Assembly: GCA_945875845.1 (NCBI GenBank)
Contig: CAMCMB010000029.1
Coordinates: forward strand, 1-64,000
Length of the DNA stretch: 64,000 nt
Reading direction: 5' to 3'
From: Pirellula staleyi DSM 6068
GTDB taxonomy: Bacteria > Planctomycetota > Planctomycetia > Pirellulales > Pirellulaceae
Shown one piece after another: positions 51,995 to 61,291 of this stretch; within the stretch, counting starts at the first letter, position 1, and every line of letters starts with the position of its first letter. The position numbers and the translations under genes were made by a program. The notes beneath the pieces are model-generated. The model worked only from the letters and a program-made list of their open reading frames with translations, had not been told where the DNA came from and searched no databases.

Positions 51995-54877
51995 ATGAAA
52001 TACCTCAGAATGCGATCAACTCCTTGGGTGATGGGAATCGGTTTTCTAGCCCTTGTCCTTTCCACCCATTCCAATGCCTTTGCGAACGATCCCATTCCTT
52101 CGCTGGACGTGCGATTCAAAACGCAGCCCGATGGGAGCGTCGAAACAACCGAAGTTCCGGATTTCCAACGGCATATCTCGCCAATGCTGGGACGCCTAGG
52201 TTGCAATGGGCGTGCGTGCCATGGTTCGTTCCAAGGTCAAGGTGGCTTTATGCTATCTTTGTTTGGATACGATTTTGATGTCGACCACAAAGCGTTGTTG
52301 GATGAAAAGAGCCCGCGAGTCGACCTCAAGTCGCCACTAGAAAGCCTGATCCTGACAAAGCCGGTGGATGCAGAATTGCACGACGGTGGCCAGAGATTCA
52401 AGAAAAACGGATGGGAATACGCAGTCCTGCGAAAGTGGATTGAAGCGGGCGCATTAAAGAAACCGAAAGGCAACTCCGCAGAACAAAAACTGACGTCGCT
52501 GGATGTAACACCTCTAGAGGTTTCGTTTGATGCAGCTGGCAAGACACAAGCGTTGCGAGCGATTGCCGTATGGGAAGATGGTAGCCAGGAGGATGTGACG
52601 ACGCTTTGCCGTTTCTTCAGCAGCGACACGTCCATTGCGACCATCGACGAGAACGGAATAATCACTGGAGGCGAACGCGGCGATACGCACGTTGTAGTAG
52701 CCTATGACAACGCTGTCGTTCCGGTAAGTGTATTGCGGCCATCGGGTCCGAGCGGCGAATTGAAAGTTCAGATTGCAAACGCGAAGTCTGACGTGGACAA
52801 GTTCGTCCTTACGAAATTAGACAAATTGGGCATCAAGCCATCGGAGTTGGCCTCCGACGCAGAGTATTGTCGACGCGTTTCGTTGGACATCGCCGGTACA
52901 CTACCAACGGCGTCTCAAGTGAGGAACTTCTTGGACGACGAGTCACCAGACAAACGTTCGAAGTTTGTCGAATCGTTGTTGAACTCCCCTGGCTATGCGG
53001 CGTTGTGGGCCACTTTCTTGTGCGACATCACAGGAAACAATGACGAACAGCTCAGGAATTTTTCGTACCTCGGCGATTCGCAATCGCAACATTGGTATCA
53101 GTGGATCTACGATCGCGTTTCGCGAAATGTTCCTTACGACCAAATCGTAGAAGGGATCGTAACTGCGGTCTCGAGGGAGCCGGGCGAAAGCTATCGCGAT
53201 TACTGCGAAGCGATGACCAAGATCGCTAACGACAAGACCGGCAAGAGTTTTGCTGAGCGGTCGCACATGATGTACTATTGGGCACGAAACAATCAGAAGA
53301 AAGCCGAAGAACGCGCGATTTCCTTCGCTTACGCCTTTTGCGGAGTGCGCATCCAATGCGCCCAATGCCACAAACATCCGTTCGACCAATGGTCGAAAAA
53401 GGACTTCGAACAGTTCGAGCGACTCTTTGACGGAATCCAAGCCAACCAAGCTAAGCTTCTACCAGATGCTTCGCCGGAATTTGCCAAGATGATTGCGGAC
53501 CTTGGAATTTCCAAGTCGACCAAAGCCAATCAACTCTCCAAGGAGATCAAGGATAAATTCAAGTCCGGCAAATACGACAAGACGATTCCGTTTCCGGAGG
53601 TTTTTGTGGAATCCAGAACAGTGACCAACAAAGGTATTGCTGCCGACAAAAAGAAGAAACAACCCGAGCCCAAAAAAGCTCCAGCGGCTCGACTATTGGG
53701 TGGTGATTTTGTAGATCTTTCGGTGGTCGCCGACCCTAGACAAGCGTTGATGGAATGGTTGCGACGCAAGGACAATCCCTACTTTGCGAAAGCGATCGTC
53801 AATCGAGTATGGGCTCACTACTTTCAAGCCGGCATCGTCAATCCACCGGACGACTTGAATTTGGCCAACGCACCCAGCAACGTCGAGCTGCTCGATTACT
53901 TAGCCAACGGTTTCATAGAACACCAGTACGATCTGAAGTGGCTACATCGAACGATCACAAATTCGGAAACGTATCAGCGCAGTTGGCAAACGAATGCTTC
54001 CAACGAAATGGATCGCCGCAATTTTTCGCATGCTTTGCTGAGACGTTTGCCAGCCGAGACTGCTTACGACGCACTGCGAATCGCATTATCAAGCGACAAA
54101 GCGGCTCTGTCCATTTGCAATCTGGAATCCGAACGTGCGATGACCCTGCCAGGTGCAAGTGTTCAATCGAAAAAGAGCAATAACAAAGACCTGTACGCTT
54201 TGAGCGTATTCGGCAGATCGATTCGCGAAAGCAATTGCGATTGTGATCGAACAAGTGACCCCAGTTTGTTGCAGACTGTCTTCATCCGCAATGACGCCGA
54301 TGTGTTGCGAGCCATGATCGATCCAAAATCCAGTTGGCTGGCACAGGTCGCAAAAGAACACGACTGGGCCCTGCCGAACAATGTAGACAAAGGAATGGAC
54401 AAAGTGGCCAAACCGTTGCCCGCCACGATGAAGGATGTCAATAGCGACAAGGACCGCGTTCTTGCAGACGAACTTGACAAGAAGGTTCGTATCTTCCGGA
54501 CGCAACTGGAAAAGTTTACGGAAGGTAAAGCTCCAGACGCCAAGATTCGAGATGCCAAATCAAGGCTCCTCCTGAATGAAAAACGCCTTGCGGAACAGCT
54601 CGCACTCATTGCCAAGAAAGCGGAAGAGAAAGCGTCGGCTGTGAACTTGGAAGCGGCAAACGCTTCGAAGATTGACACGAACATCGCGGCAATTGCGAGC
54701 GACAAAATGCCTAGCTTGATCGAGGAAGCGTACATGCGAACACTCTCGCGCAAGCCATCCTCAATGGAATCGCAAAGATCTCAACAGGCGATTGCCCAAG
54801 CGGAGTCTCCGATTCAGGGCTTTAGCGATTTGCTATGGGTCTTGATCAATTCCAAAGAGTTTATTTTGAACCACTAA
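51995..54877 (+). CDS. DUF1549/DUF1553 protein with N-terminal cytochrome-like and Ig-like domains
   Basis: The 960 residues have a signal peptide (PWVMGIGFLALVLSTHSNAF), a cytochrome-like motif LGCNGRACHG with Cys70, Cys75 and His76 (PSCyt1-like), a bacterial Ig-like domain (about 165-250, SLDVTPLEVSFDAAGK), DUF1549 (about 268-475, DKFVLTKLDKLGIKP, YCRRVSLDIAGTLP, CAQCHKHPFDQW) and DUF1553 (about 590-955, NPYFAKAIVNRVWAHY, RRLPAETAYDALR). These planctomycete proteins are secreted and paired with DUF1501 proteins; roles in polysaccharide or sulfatase-linked degradation are suspected, not shown. Confidence 0.88.
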   Translation: MKYLRMRSTPWVMGIGFLALVLSTHSNAFANDPIPSLDVRFKTQPDGSVETTEVPDFQRHISPMLGRLGCNGRACHGSFQGQGGFMLSLFGYDFDVDHKALLDEKSPRVDLKSPLESLILTKPVDAELHDGGQRFKKNGWEYAVLRKWIEAGALKKPKGNSAEQKLTSLDVTPLEVSFDAAGKTQALRAIAVWEDGSQEDVTTLCRFFSSDTSIATIDENGIITGGERGDTHVVVAYDNAVVPVSVLRPSGPSGELKVQIANAKSDVDKFVLTKLDKLGIKPSELASDAEYCRRVSLDIAGTLPTASQVRNFLDDESPDKRSKFVESLLNSPGYAALWATFLCDITGNNDEQLRNFSYLGDSQSQHWYQWIYDRVSRNVPYDQIVEGIVTAVSREPGESYRDYCEAMTKIANDKTGKSFAERSHMMYYWARNNQKKAEERAISFAYAFCGVRIQCAQCHKHPFDQWSKKDFEQFERLFDGIQANQAKLLPDASPEFAKMIADLGISKSTKANQLSKEIKDKFKSGKYDKTIPFPEVFVESRTVTNKGIAADKKKKQPEPKKAPAARLLGGDFVDLSVVADPRQALMEWLRRKDNPYFAKAIVNRVWAHYFQAGIVNPPDDLNLANAPSNVELLDYLANGFIEHQYDLKWLHRTITNSETYQRSWQTNASNEMDRRNFSHALLRRLPAETAYDALRIALSSDKAALSICNLESERAMTLPGASVQSKKSNNKDLYALSVFGRSIRESNCDCDRTSDPSLLQTVFIRNDADVLRAMIDPKSSWLAQVAKEHDWALPNNVDKGMDKVAKPLPATMKDVNSDKDRVLADELDKKVRIFRTQLEKFTEGKAPDAKIRDAKSRLLLNEKRLAEQLALIAKKAEEKASAVNLEAANASKIDTNIAAIASDKMPSLIEEAYMRTLSRKPSSMESQRSQQAIAQAESPIQGFSDLLWVLINSKEFILNH

Positions 54878-55060
54878 CTATCGTCCGACAACGCACCAGT
54901 ATTTACACCCTCTCCCACGGTACTCCGGGGGAGAGGGCTGGGGTGAGGGGGCAGAGTACACACTTGCGATTCAGCCCCTCACCCCCAACCCCTCTCCCCG
55001 AGTACAGGGCGAGGGGAGCAAGAACCTGAAATCTGAAACCTTAACCCGAAAACTAAAACC
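54878..55060. repeat. Intergenic repeat family F inside the DUF1549/DUF1501 operon
   Basis: At 54908-55016, GGTACTCCGGGGGAGAGGGC and TGGGGTGAGGG pair with CCCCTCACCCCCAACCCCTC, forming a strong hairpin. A related but incomplete segment is at about 3924-3956. The element separates two genes that normally form one unit. Confidence 0.75.
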
Positions 55061-56365
55061 ATGTCGAACCACAAATATTGCGACGGAATAAAGCGTCGAG
55101 ATTTCATTCGTATCGGGGGCATAACCTCAGGATGTCTAACACTCGCGAATTACTTGCAACTGGCCGAAGCAGGGCAAGTCAAAGAGGGGCATGCAACATC
55201 GGGGATCTTTATCGACCTCAATGGCGGACCTTCGCATATCGACACGTTTGATCCCAAGCCAGATGCGCCCGATGGAATCCGGGGTGACTTCAAAACGATA
55301 CCGACGAACGTTTCGGGCATTCAGATTTCTGAGCACTTGCCCAAGATGGCACAAACACTCGACAAGTATGTGATTGTGCGTGGCGTATCGCATACGCTCG
55401 CGGCGCACCGGTTAGGTAGCGAGTATGTCAACACTGGCTCTCGACCACTCGCTTCGTTGGAGTATCCAGGATACGGGGCAGTGGTTTGCAAAGAGCGAGC
55501 AGTCGAAAATGACATTCCCCCTTTTGTCGCCATCCCAAGCGGTGGCCAACGTTCGGGGTTTTTGGGGATTCAATACGCGCCCATGAACACCGCTGCTTCG
55601 CCGCAACAAGGCCGACCTTTCAACGTCCGTGGAATCTCGTTGGGAGCAGGTGTCACCGTCGAACAGTTGGACCGCAGGCAGAACCTGCTGAAAGACCTGG
55701 ATACGAAATTCGCTTCGATGGAAGGGCAGGATCAATTGCTAACCGGTCTAGATCGATTTAGCGATAAAGCCTTTTCGATGCTTTCCAGCGAGCGAGCAAG
55801 GATTGCATTCGATATCTCGAAGGAGTCACCCTCCTTCGCCGCTCCCTTCGGGCCAGATCCGTTTGAACAAAGCTGTTTGCTGGCCGTCCGATTGATTGAG
55901 TCGGGAGTTCGATTCGTTTCGTTATCGGTCGGTGGATGGGACAATCACACCGACATTTTCAATAACTTGAGCAAGAAATTGCTTCCAAAGCTAGATGGCG
56001 GCGTCTCCGCCTTGCTCAACGGATTAGAGCAGAAGGGGTTGCTGAGCTCGACGTCGGTGATGGTAACAGGCGAGTTTGGACGCACGCCGAAAATCAACAC
56101 GCGAGCAACGCTGGGTGGTCGCGATCACTATCCTCGATGCATGTTCATGTTGATGGCTGGCGGCAAGATCCGCGGCGGCCAAGTGGTTGGCGAGAGTGAC
56201 GCGACGGGAGCCGGGCCGGCCAACGATGCGATCAAGCCCGATGACGTAGCTGCCTCGTTCTATCACAATCTAGGCATCGATCACAAACAAGAGTTCCAAA
56301 CCGAAACAGGTCGCCCCATCACGTTGGTTCGTGAGGGCAATATCATTCCTCAGCTGTTCGCGTAA
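55061..56365 (+). CDS. DUF1501 protein, Tat-exported
   Basis: The 434 residues begin with a twin-arginine motif (KRRDFIRIGG), then DUF1501 landmarks: FIDLNGGPSHIDTFDPKPDA, HTLAAHRLGSEYVNTGSRP, GVRFVSLSVGGWDNHTDIF, and GEFGRTPKINTRATLGGRDH. The fold is alkaline-phosphatase/sulfatase-like, but no enzyme activity has been fixed for the family. It is the usual partner of the upstream DUF1549/DUF1553 protein. Confidence 0.9.
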   Translation: MSNHKYCDGIKRRDFIRIGGITSGCLTLANYLQLAEAGQVKEGHATSGIFIDLNGGPSHIDTFDPKPDAPDGIRGDFKTIPTNVSGIQISEHLPKMAQTLDKYVIVRGVSHTLAAHRLGSEYVNTGSRPLASLEYPGYGAVVCKERAVENDIPPFVAIPSGGQRSGFLGIQYAPMNTAASPQQGRPFNVRGISLGAGVTVEQLDRRQNLLKDLDTKFASMEGQDQLLTGLDRFSDKAFSMLSSERARIAFDISKESPSFAAPFGPDPFEQSCLLAVRLIESGVRFVSLSVGGWDNHTDIFNNLSKKLLPKLDGGVSALLNGLEQKGLLSSTSVMVTGEFGRTPKINTRATLGGRDHYPRCMFMLMAGGKIRGGQVVGESDATGAGPANDAIKPDDVAASFYHNLGIDHKQEFQTETGRPITLVREGNIIPQLFA

Positions 56366-56440
56366 TGTGCGAGAGCCATTCTTTGTTCCAGATGTTTCAT
56401 CCGCGCAAATATTCCACCGTTCTTAGAAAGTTATCAGACC

Positions 56441-56941
56441 ATGCGAAGTTTTGTTTTTTCCACGTTGGCGACGTTGGCTCTTTTCGTCTCGCCACTCTCC
56501 CTTAACGCCCAAGAAAAAGGGCGCAAAGCCGACCCTGCGACGCAGATGGTCAAGCAATTCATGAAGCAACTTGAGAAGGCGGAGCTCAGCGGTGAGCAAA
56601 CGACCAAGGTCACGGAACTGTTCACCAAAGTCGCCAAGGACGTTTCCACCAAGCGAACCGAAGCGGGTATAACCCAAGAGATCATGAGGAAACGCACGGC
56701 AGCAAGCAAGGAAGCCAAAGAGGCTGGCAAAAAGGGTAAGGAAATGCAAGCTGCAGTGGAAGCCGCTGTCGTGCTTACCGAAGCTCAAAAAAAGTTAATG
56801 GTCGAAACCGACGAACTGCTTGCCAAAGCACGCGTTGAAGTTGGCAAGTTGTTAACGCCTGAGCAAATGAAAAAGCTGCCTGAACCCTTCCAAACAAATC
56901 TCAAAGAAAAAGCAGGAAAGAAAAAGAAGGCTGGAGTATAA
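56441..56941 (+). CDS. Hypothetical small secreted Lys/Ala-rich protein
   Basis: The 166 residues have a clean signal peptide (SFVFSTLATLALFVSPLSLN then AQ) and a helical, highly charged mature part (QLEKAELSGEQTTKVTELFT, AAVEAAVVLTEAQKKLMVET). It ends in a Lys-rich tail. Proteins of this kind follow DUF1501 genes in several planctomycetes; function unknown. It may be periplasmic and bind divalent metal or polyanions; this is a guess from charge only. Confidence 0.7.
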   Translation: MRSFVFSTLATLALFVSPLSLNAQEKGRKADPATQMVKQFMKQLEKAELSGEQTTKVTELFTKVAKDVSTKRTEAGITQEIMRKRTAASKEAKEAGKKGKEMQAAVEAAVVLTEAQKKLMVETDELLAKARVEVGKLLTPEQMKKLPEPFQTNLKEKAGKKKKAGV

Positions 56942-56975
56942 GCTCCCTTTCTCAATGCAGATCAGGCATAGACAC

Positions 56976-57063
56976 AGCCGACAAAAGTAGCAGGCACGCT
57001 CCGCCGTGCCGTTCGCAGTAGCCGACAAAAGTAGCAGGCACGCTCCGCCGTGCCGTTCGCAGT
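56976..57063. repeat. Exact tandem duplication of a 44-base unit
   Basis: The unit starting AGCCGACAAAAGTAGCAGGC and containing the palindrome GGCACGCTCCGCCGTGCC is present twice without mismatch (56976-57019 and 57020-57063). Hairpin potential after the small secreted protein gene. Confidence 0.85.
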
Positions 57064-57080
57064 AGCTTAGGAGGAAAATG

Positions 57081-57104
57081 ACAGGCTGGAAGCCTATCCC
57101 ACTT
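57081..57104. repeat. Single copy of repeat family C
   Basis: ACAGGCTGGAAGCCTATCCC then ACTT is identical to the units at 48547-48668, 27 bases before the DinB gene. Confidence 0.85.
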
Positions 57105-57130
57105 GAAACGCAGATGCTACAAAATCGCCA

Positions 57131-58336
57131 ATGACAAATCGCACGAGCATTGGCAATACGATTCTGCATGTCGACATGGATGCTTTCTATGCGTCGGTTG
57201 AACAACGAGAGAATCCCACTCTCGTTGGGAAACCAGTCGTCGTGGGTGGATCAGCGGATGGCCGCGGTGTTGTCGCCGCCGCCAGTTATGAGGCCCGTAC
57301 GTACGGAATTCATAGCGCGATGTCGGCGCGACGCGCCATTCAACTCTGCCCACACGCGGTTTTCATTAAGCCGCGTATCGATTTCTATGCGGACGTTTCC
57401 AGGCAAATCCGCCACATCTTTGAACAGTACTCGCCACTGGTCGAGCCGATCTCGCTCGACGAAGCGTTTCTGGACGTGTCGGGCACCGAAAAACTGCTTG
57501 GCCCAGCGCTCCAAATAGGTCGCGATATCAAACGGCAAATTCGCGACGAACTCGGACTCGTAGCGTCTGTCGGTATAGCGCCAAACAAGTTCCTTGCCAA
57601 GATCGCAAGCGACTTGGAAAAGCCGGATGCGTTAGTCGTAGTTGCCCCAGATCGAATTCAGAGCTTTCTTGACCCGTTGCCTGTGGGACGGATCTGGGGA
57701 GTCGGCAAGGTCAGTGCAGAATCGTTGAGACGCATCTCGATCACCACGATCGGTCAACTGCGGCAACTCCCAAAAGAAACACTCACTCAACTGTTTGGGG
57801 CTTCGGGCGAGCACTATTGGCTGTTAGCCCAAGGAATCGATGAGCGCAGAGTTGTGCCCGATCGCGAGGCGAAATCGATTTCAAGCGAAACAACGTTTGC
57901 CGAGGACATTGTCGAATTGGAGTCTCTCAATGCATGGTTGATAACCCTGGTAGAGCAGGTCTCGCGTCGATTGAGAAACCACAGTCTCAAAGGGAGAACG
58001 GTAGAGCTCAAGGTTCGATTCTCGGACTTTAAATCGCTGACACGTTCCATGACGCTTGAACAATCCACCGATATCACCGCCGAGCTTCTCCAATCCGCAC
58101 AAGAGTTGCTGGAAAAACGTATCCCGGAGAAGCATTTGCCCGTTCGTTTGCTTGGTTTTGGAGTTAGCAATTTCGACCAGTCGAACATGACCCAATTGTT
58201 GCTGTTTGACGAACCAGCTCGCGAACAGCAACGCAGTTTGGATATTGCCACCGACGAGATTGCCAAGAAATTTGGCAAGGGTGCAATCCATCGAGCGGCT
58301 ACGCCCAAGTCGCCTAAGGATCGTTCGATCCAGTAG
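57131..58336 (+). CDS. dinB: DNA polymerase IV (Y-family)
   Basis: The 401 residues match DinB throughout: metal ligands Asp15 and Asp17 in HVDMDAFYASVE, Asp110 and Glu111 in SLDEAFLDV, the SVGIAPNKFLAKIASD segment, and the little-finger domain. QLLLF at about 356-360 fits a beta-clamp-binding motif, followed by a 40-residue tail. The enzyme carries out error-prone bypass synthesis past damaged template bases. No LexA box was recognised upstream, where repeat copies lie. Confidence 0.95.
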   Translation: MTNRTSIGNTILHVDMDAFYASVEQRENPTLVGKPVVVGGSADGRGVVAAASYEARTYGIHSAMSARRAIQLCPHAVFIKPRIDFYADVSRQIRHIFEQYSPLVEPISLDEAFLDVSGTEKLLGPALQIGRDIKRQIRDELGLVASVGIAPNKFLAKIASDLEKPDALVVVAPDRIQSFLDPLPVGRIWGVGKVSAESLRRISITTIGQLRQLPKETLTQLFGASGEHYWLLAQGIDERRVVPDREAKSISSETTFAEDIVELESLNAWLITLVEQVSRRLRNHSLKGRTVELKVRFSDFKSLTRSMTLEQSTDITAELLQSAQELLEKRIPEKHLPVRLLGFGVSNFDQSNMTQLLLFDEPAREQQRSLDIATDEIAKKFGKGAIHRAATPKSPKDRSIQ

Positions 58337-58378
58337 TGTCGTCTTTCGCACCTTGGCATTGAGAAAATGCTTGGGTCA

Positions 58379-58441
58379 TCACCGGAGAGCTCGCGCTCTA
58401 CCGCTATCATTTGGTAGCGGAACGGCGCGAGCCGTCCGGTG
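58379..58441. repeat. Repeat family A with arms in swapped order
   Basis: TCACCGGAGAGCTCGCGCTC precedes TAGCGGAACGGCGCGAGCCG, the reverse of the order at 4876-4954 and 30645-30723; the two arms still pair. It starts 43 bases after the DinB gene stop. The rest of the gap to the proS gene is without visible genes. Confidence 0.8.
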
Positions 58442-58607
58442 AGTCCGACAGAATACATTCACAGCCACTTCGCAAAAGATTGGGGGATCGCTCCTTTGCA
58501 GAGCAAAAGGGAACATTCACGCCACTGGCTGGAAAGTGTGAATGGGATAAACTGGGGGGCCAATTCGAGCTTCGATCGTTTTCCCATTTTCCCAATAAAG
58601 ACCTCCC

Positions 58608-60119
58608 ATGGGTGCTGCTAAGACCGCCATTTCTCCAACTCGTGTTGAAGACTACCCAGAATGGTACCAACAGGTTATCAAAGGAGCGGATCTAGCTGAG
58701 AATTCCGCCGTGAGAGGCTGCATGGTCATCAAGCCATGGGGCTACGCGATTTGGGAAAATATGCAACGCGTCCTCGACCAAATGTTCAAGGACACCGGTC
58801 ATCAGAATGCTTACTTTCCGCTGTTTATTCCAATGAGTTTCTTGGAAAAAGAAGCACAGCACGTCGAAGGTTTTGCCAAGGAATGTGCCGTCGTCACGCA
58901 TCACCGACTCGAGCCAGACGGCAAAGGGGGTCTTCGACCTGCGGGCCTACTAGAAGAACCGCTTATCGTTCGACCGACCAGCGAAACCATTATCGGTGCA
59001 ACCTACGCCAAATGGGTTCAATCCTACCGCGACTTGCCCATCCTGATCAATCAGTGGGCAAACGTAGTCCGTTGGGAAATGCGTACGCGGCTCTTTCTGA
59101 GAACCACCGAGTTTCTTTGGCAGGAAGGGCACACGGTGCATGCGACCTCAGAAGAAGCCATGGAGGAAACGCGCAAGATGCTCGATGTCTATGCGGACTT
59201 CGTCGAAAATTACATGGCTGTGCCCGTGATCAAAGGGGAAAAAACGGCTGGCGAACGCTTCCCCGGCGCGGACATGACCCTTTCGATCGAAGCCATGATG
59301 CAGGATCGCAAGGCCTTGCAAGCAGGCACTTCACACTTCTTGGGTCAAAATTTCTCCAAGGCCCAAGAGATCAAATTCCAAGACAAGAACGGAGAGATTG
59401 CCTACGCCTGGACAACCTCATGGGGTGTTTCGACACGCCTCGTGGGTGCTCTGATCATGACGCACTCGGATGACGATGGCTTGGTGCTCCCGCCGCGTTT
59501 GGCTCCCTCACAGATCGTGCTAATCCCTATCTATCGAGACGAAGCCCAGCACGCCGAAGTGCTCGAATACTGCAAAGCGCTGAAGCAAGAATTGGCGGCA
59601 CAAATGTACTCCGAGCAAAAAATCCGCGTCGACATCGATGATCGAGACGTTCGCAGCGCAGATAAAAAGTGGTATCACATCAAACGAGGGGTTCCAGTTC
59701 GAATCGAAATAGGCCCAAAGGATATCGCGAAAAATGCAGCATTCGTGGGGCGGCGCGACACCAACCAAAGTCAGTCGATGCCTCGCGATGAACTTGTGGG
59801 CGGCATTGTTGCGATGCTAACGGAGATACAAAACAATTTGTTTTCCCGGGCCCTAGCCATGCAAAAGGCAAATACGGTGGAACTAAAATCAGAAGCGGAG
59901 TTTCGTGAGTTCTTCCAACCGGACGATGAGCAAGGTCAGTCGACGGGCGGTGGATTCGCAAAGTGCTGGTTCGCCAGCGAAGCAGAAGTGCAAGGACTGC
60001 TCGACGAATTGAAAGTCACGATTCGCTGCATCCCGCTGGATGCGCCCTCAGGTGAAGGCGTTTGTTTCTTGACTGGCAAGCCCACTGCAACACAAGCGAT
60101 TTTCGCGAAGTCTTATTAA
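58608..60119 (+). CDS. proS: Prolyl-tRNA synthetase, archaeal/eukaryote-like (ProS type 3)
   Basis: The 503 residues fit the short ProS form: class II motif 2 (RWEMRTRLFLRTTEFLWQEG, HT), motif 3 (GALIMTHSDDDGLVLPPRLA), an anticodon-binding domain (VLIPIYRDEA, KKWYHIKRGVPVRIEIGPKD) and the C-terminal ProS-specific domain ending in Tyr. There is no editing (INS) insertion of the long bacterial type. The N-terminus SPTRVEDYPEWYQQVI supports the start at 58608. It charges tRNA-Pro with proline. Confidence 0.94.
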   Translation: MGAAKTAISPTRVEDYPEWYQQVIKGADLAENSAVRGCMVIKPWGYAIWENMQRVLDQMFKDTGHQNAYFPLFIPMSFLEKEAQHVEGFAKECAVVTHHRLEPDGKGGLRPAGLLEEPLIVRPTSETIIGATYAKWVQSYRDLPILINQWANVVRWEMRTRLFLRTTEFLWQEGHTVHATSEEAMEETRKMLDVYADFVENYMAVPVIKGEKTAGERFPGADMTLSIEAMMQDRKALQAGTSHFLGQNFSKAQEIKFQDKNGEIAYAWTTSWGVSTRLVGALIMTHSDDDGLVLPPRLAPSQIVLIPIYRDEAQHAEVLEYCKALKQELAAQMYSEQKIRVDIDDRDVRSADKKWYHIKRGVPVRIEIGPKDIAKNAAFVGRRDTNQSQSMPRDELVGGIVAMLTEIQNNLFSRALAMQKANTVELKSEAEFREFFQPDDEQGQSTGGGFAKCWFASEAEVQGLLDELKVTIRCIPLDAPSGEGVCFLTGKPTATQAIFAKSY

Positions 60120-60140
60120 CGCAAAAAGCGAGAGGTTCCC

Positions 60141-61157
60141 ATGAAATCCCAATCCTCCAACGGTCTTGCAATACACCGCCGCGAAGCGTTGGCCGCTACG
60201 ATTGCAAGTATCGGTCTTTCGGCCATGTCCTTTGAACCCGCCCAAGCTGCAACAACGCTGCAGCCTGACGCAAGGCGCAGCTCGCCAAAGCGTTACTCGA
60301 TGAAGAAATCGATCAATCTTTGGGCTTTCCCTTATCCGCAGCGCATGAACTTGCGTGAGTGCATGCAGCTCGCGAAAGATGCCGGTTTTGACGGCATTGA
60401 ATTGAACTACGATTTGGACAATGACCTTTCGCCAAAAGCATCTCCGAAGGACTGCGCTGCCGTTCGCAAGATGGCCGATGATATCGGCATTGAAATCAGT
60501 GGACTGTGCTCCTTTCTCTTTTGGCCCTACCCGCTCTCTTCCAACGATCCAGTCAAACGCGATCGTGGGCTTGAGCTTGCGGGCAAAATCGGACGAGCCG
60601 CTTTTGATATGGGGGTCGAGAATGTCTTGGTTGTTCCAGGTGCCGTCCATATCCCTTGGCGAGACGACCATGAGCCGGTGGCGAACGACGTTTGCGACGA
60701 ACGAGCCAAGCAAGCGATCGGCAAATTGGTTCGCGATGCCGAAAAGTGGAAGATCTACCTGAACATCGAAAACATCTTCTTCAACGGCTACTTGATGACG
60801 CCGATGGAGATGAACAGCTTCGTAGATAGCTTTAATAGCCCATTCGTTCGGGTTCATTTTGACACCGGCAATATCTCGATGTTTCAGCATGCTGAGCATT
60901 GGGTGAAAATACTTGGTAAGCGCACGAAAAACGTTCATCTCAAGGAATTCACCAAGAAAGGAACGGACTATTCTCTCGAAACATTTCGTCCTCTGTTAGA
61001 CGGCACTACCAATTGGCCAGCGGTAACCGAGGAGTTGGACAAGATCGGGTACGATGGTTTTCTCACTTTCGAATATTTCCACCCTTATATTCATTATCCG
61101 GAAGCGCTCGTGTGGCAAACCTCCGATTCGATGGATCGGATACTCGGTCGCAAGTAG
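60141..61157 (+). CDS. Sugar phosphate isomerase/epimerase-like TIM-barrel protein
   Basis: The 338 residues start with a twin-arginine-type signal (HRREALAATIASIGLSA), then an AP-endonuclease-2-type barrel with glutamates and histidines at metal positions (DGIELNYD, NIENIFFNG, RVHFDTGNI, FEYFHPY). Relatives are hydroxypyruvate isomerases and inositol or 3-keto-sugar catabolic enzymes; export fits planctomycete sugar pathways. It starts 21 bases after the proS stop, but a functional link is not evident. Confidence 0.82.
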   Translation: MKSQSSNGLAIHRREALAATIASIGLSAMSFEPAQAATTLQPDARRSSPKRYSMKKSINLWAFPYPQRMNLRECMQLAKDAGFDGIELNYDLDNDLSPKASPKDCAAVRKMADDIGIEISGLCSFLFWPYPLSSNDPVKRDRGLELAGKIGRAAFDMGVENVLVVPGAVHIPWRDDHEPVANDVCDERAKQAIGKLVRDAEKWKIYLNIENIFFNGYLMTPMEMNSFVDSFNSPFVRVHFDTGNISMFQHAEHWVKILGKRTKNVHLKEFTKKGTDYSLETFRPLLDGTTNWPAVTEELDKIGYDGFLTFEYFHPYIHYPEALVWQTSDSMDRILGRK

Positions 61158-61291
61158 TCAAGCTGGGCTACGCGAAAAACGAGTCTATTGGTAAATTCAT
61201 GGCATCGGCAGTACTGTAGGCTTCGCGAAACCACGAATCCCTTGCAACCGCTCCATTCCACGATTTCATCCAACATTCTAAGTTTCACACA

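Noticed and set aside
60048-60938. Minus-strand frame of 296 codons
   Set aside because: Antisense to proS end and the TIM-barrel gene, both well supported.
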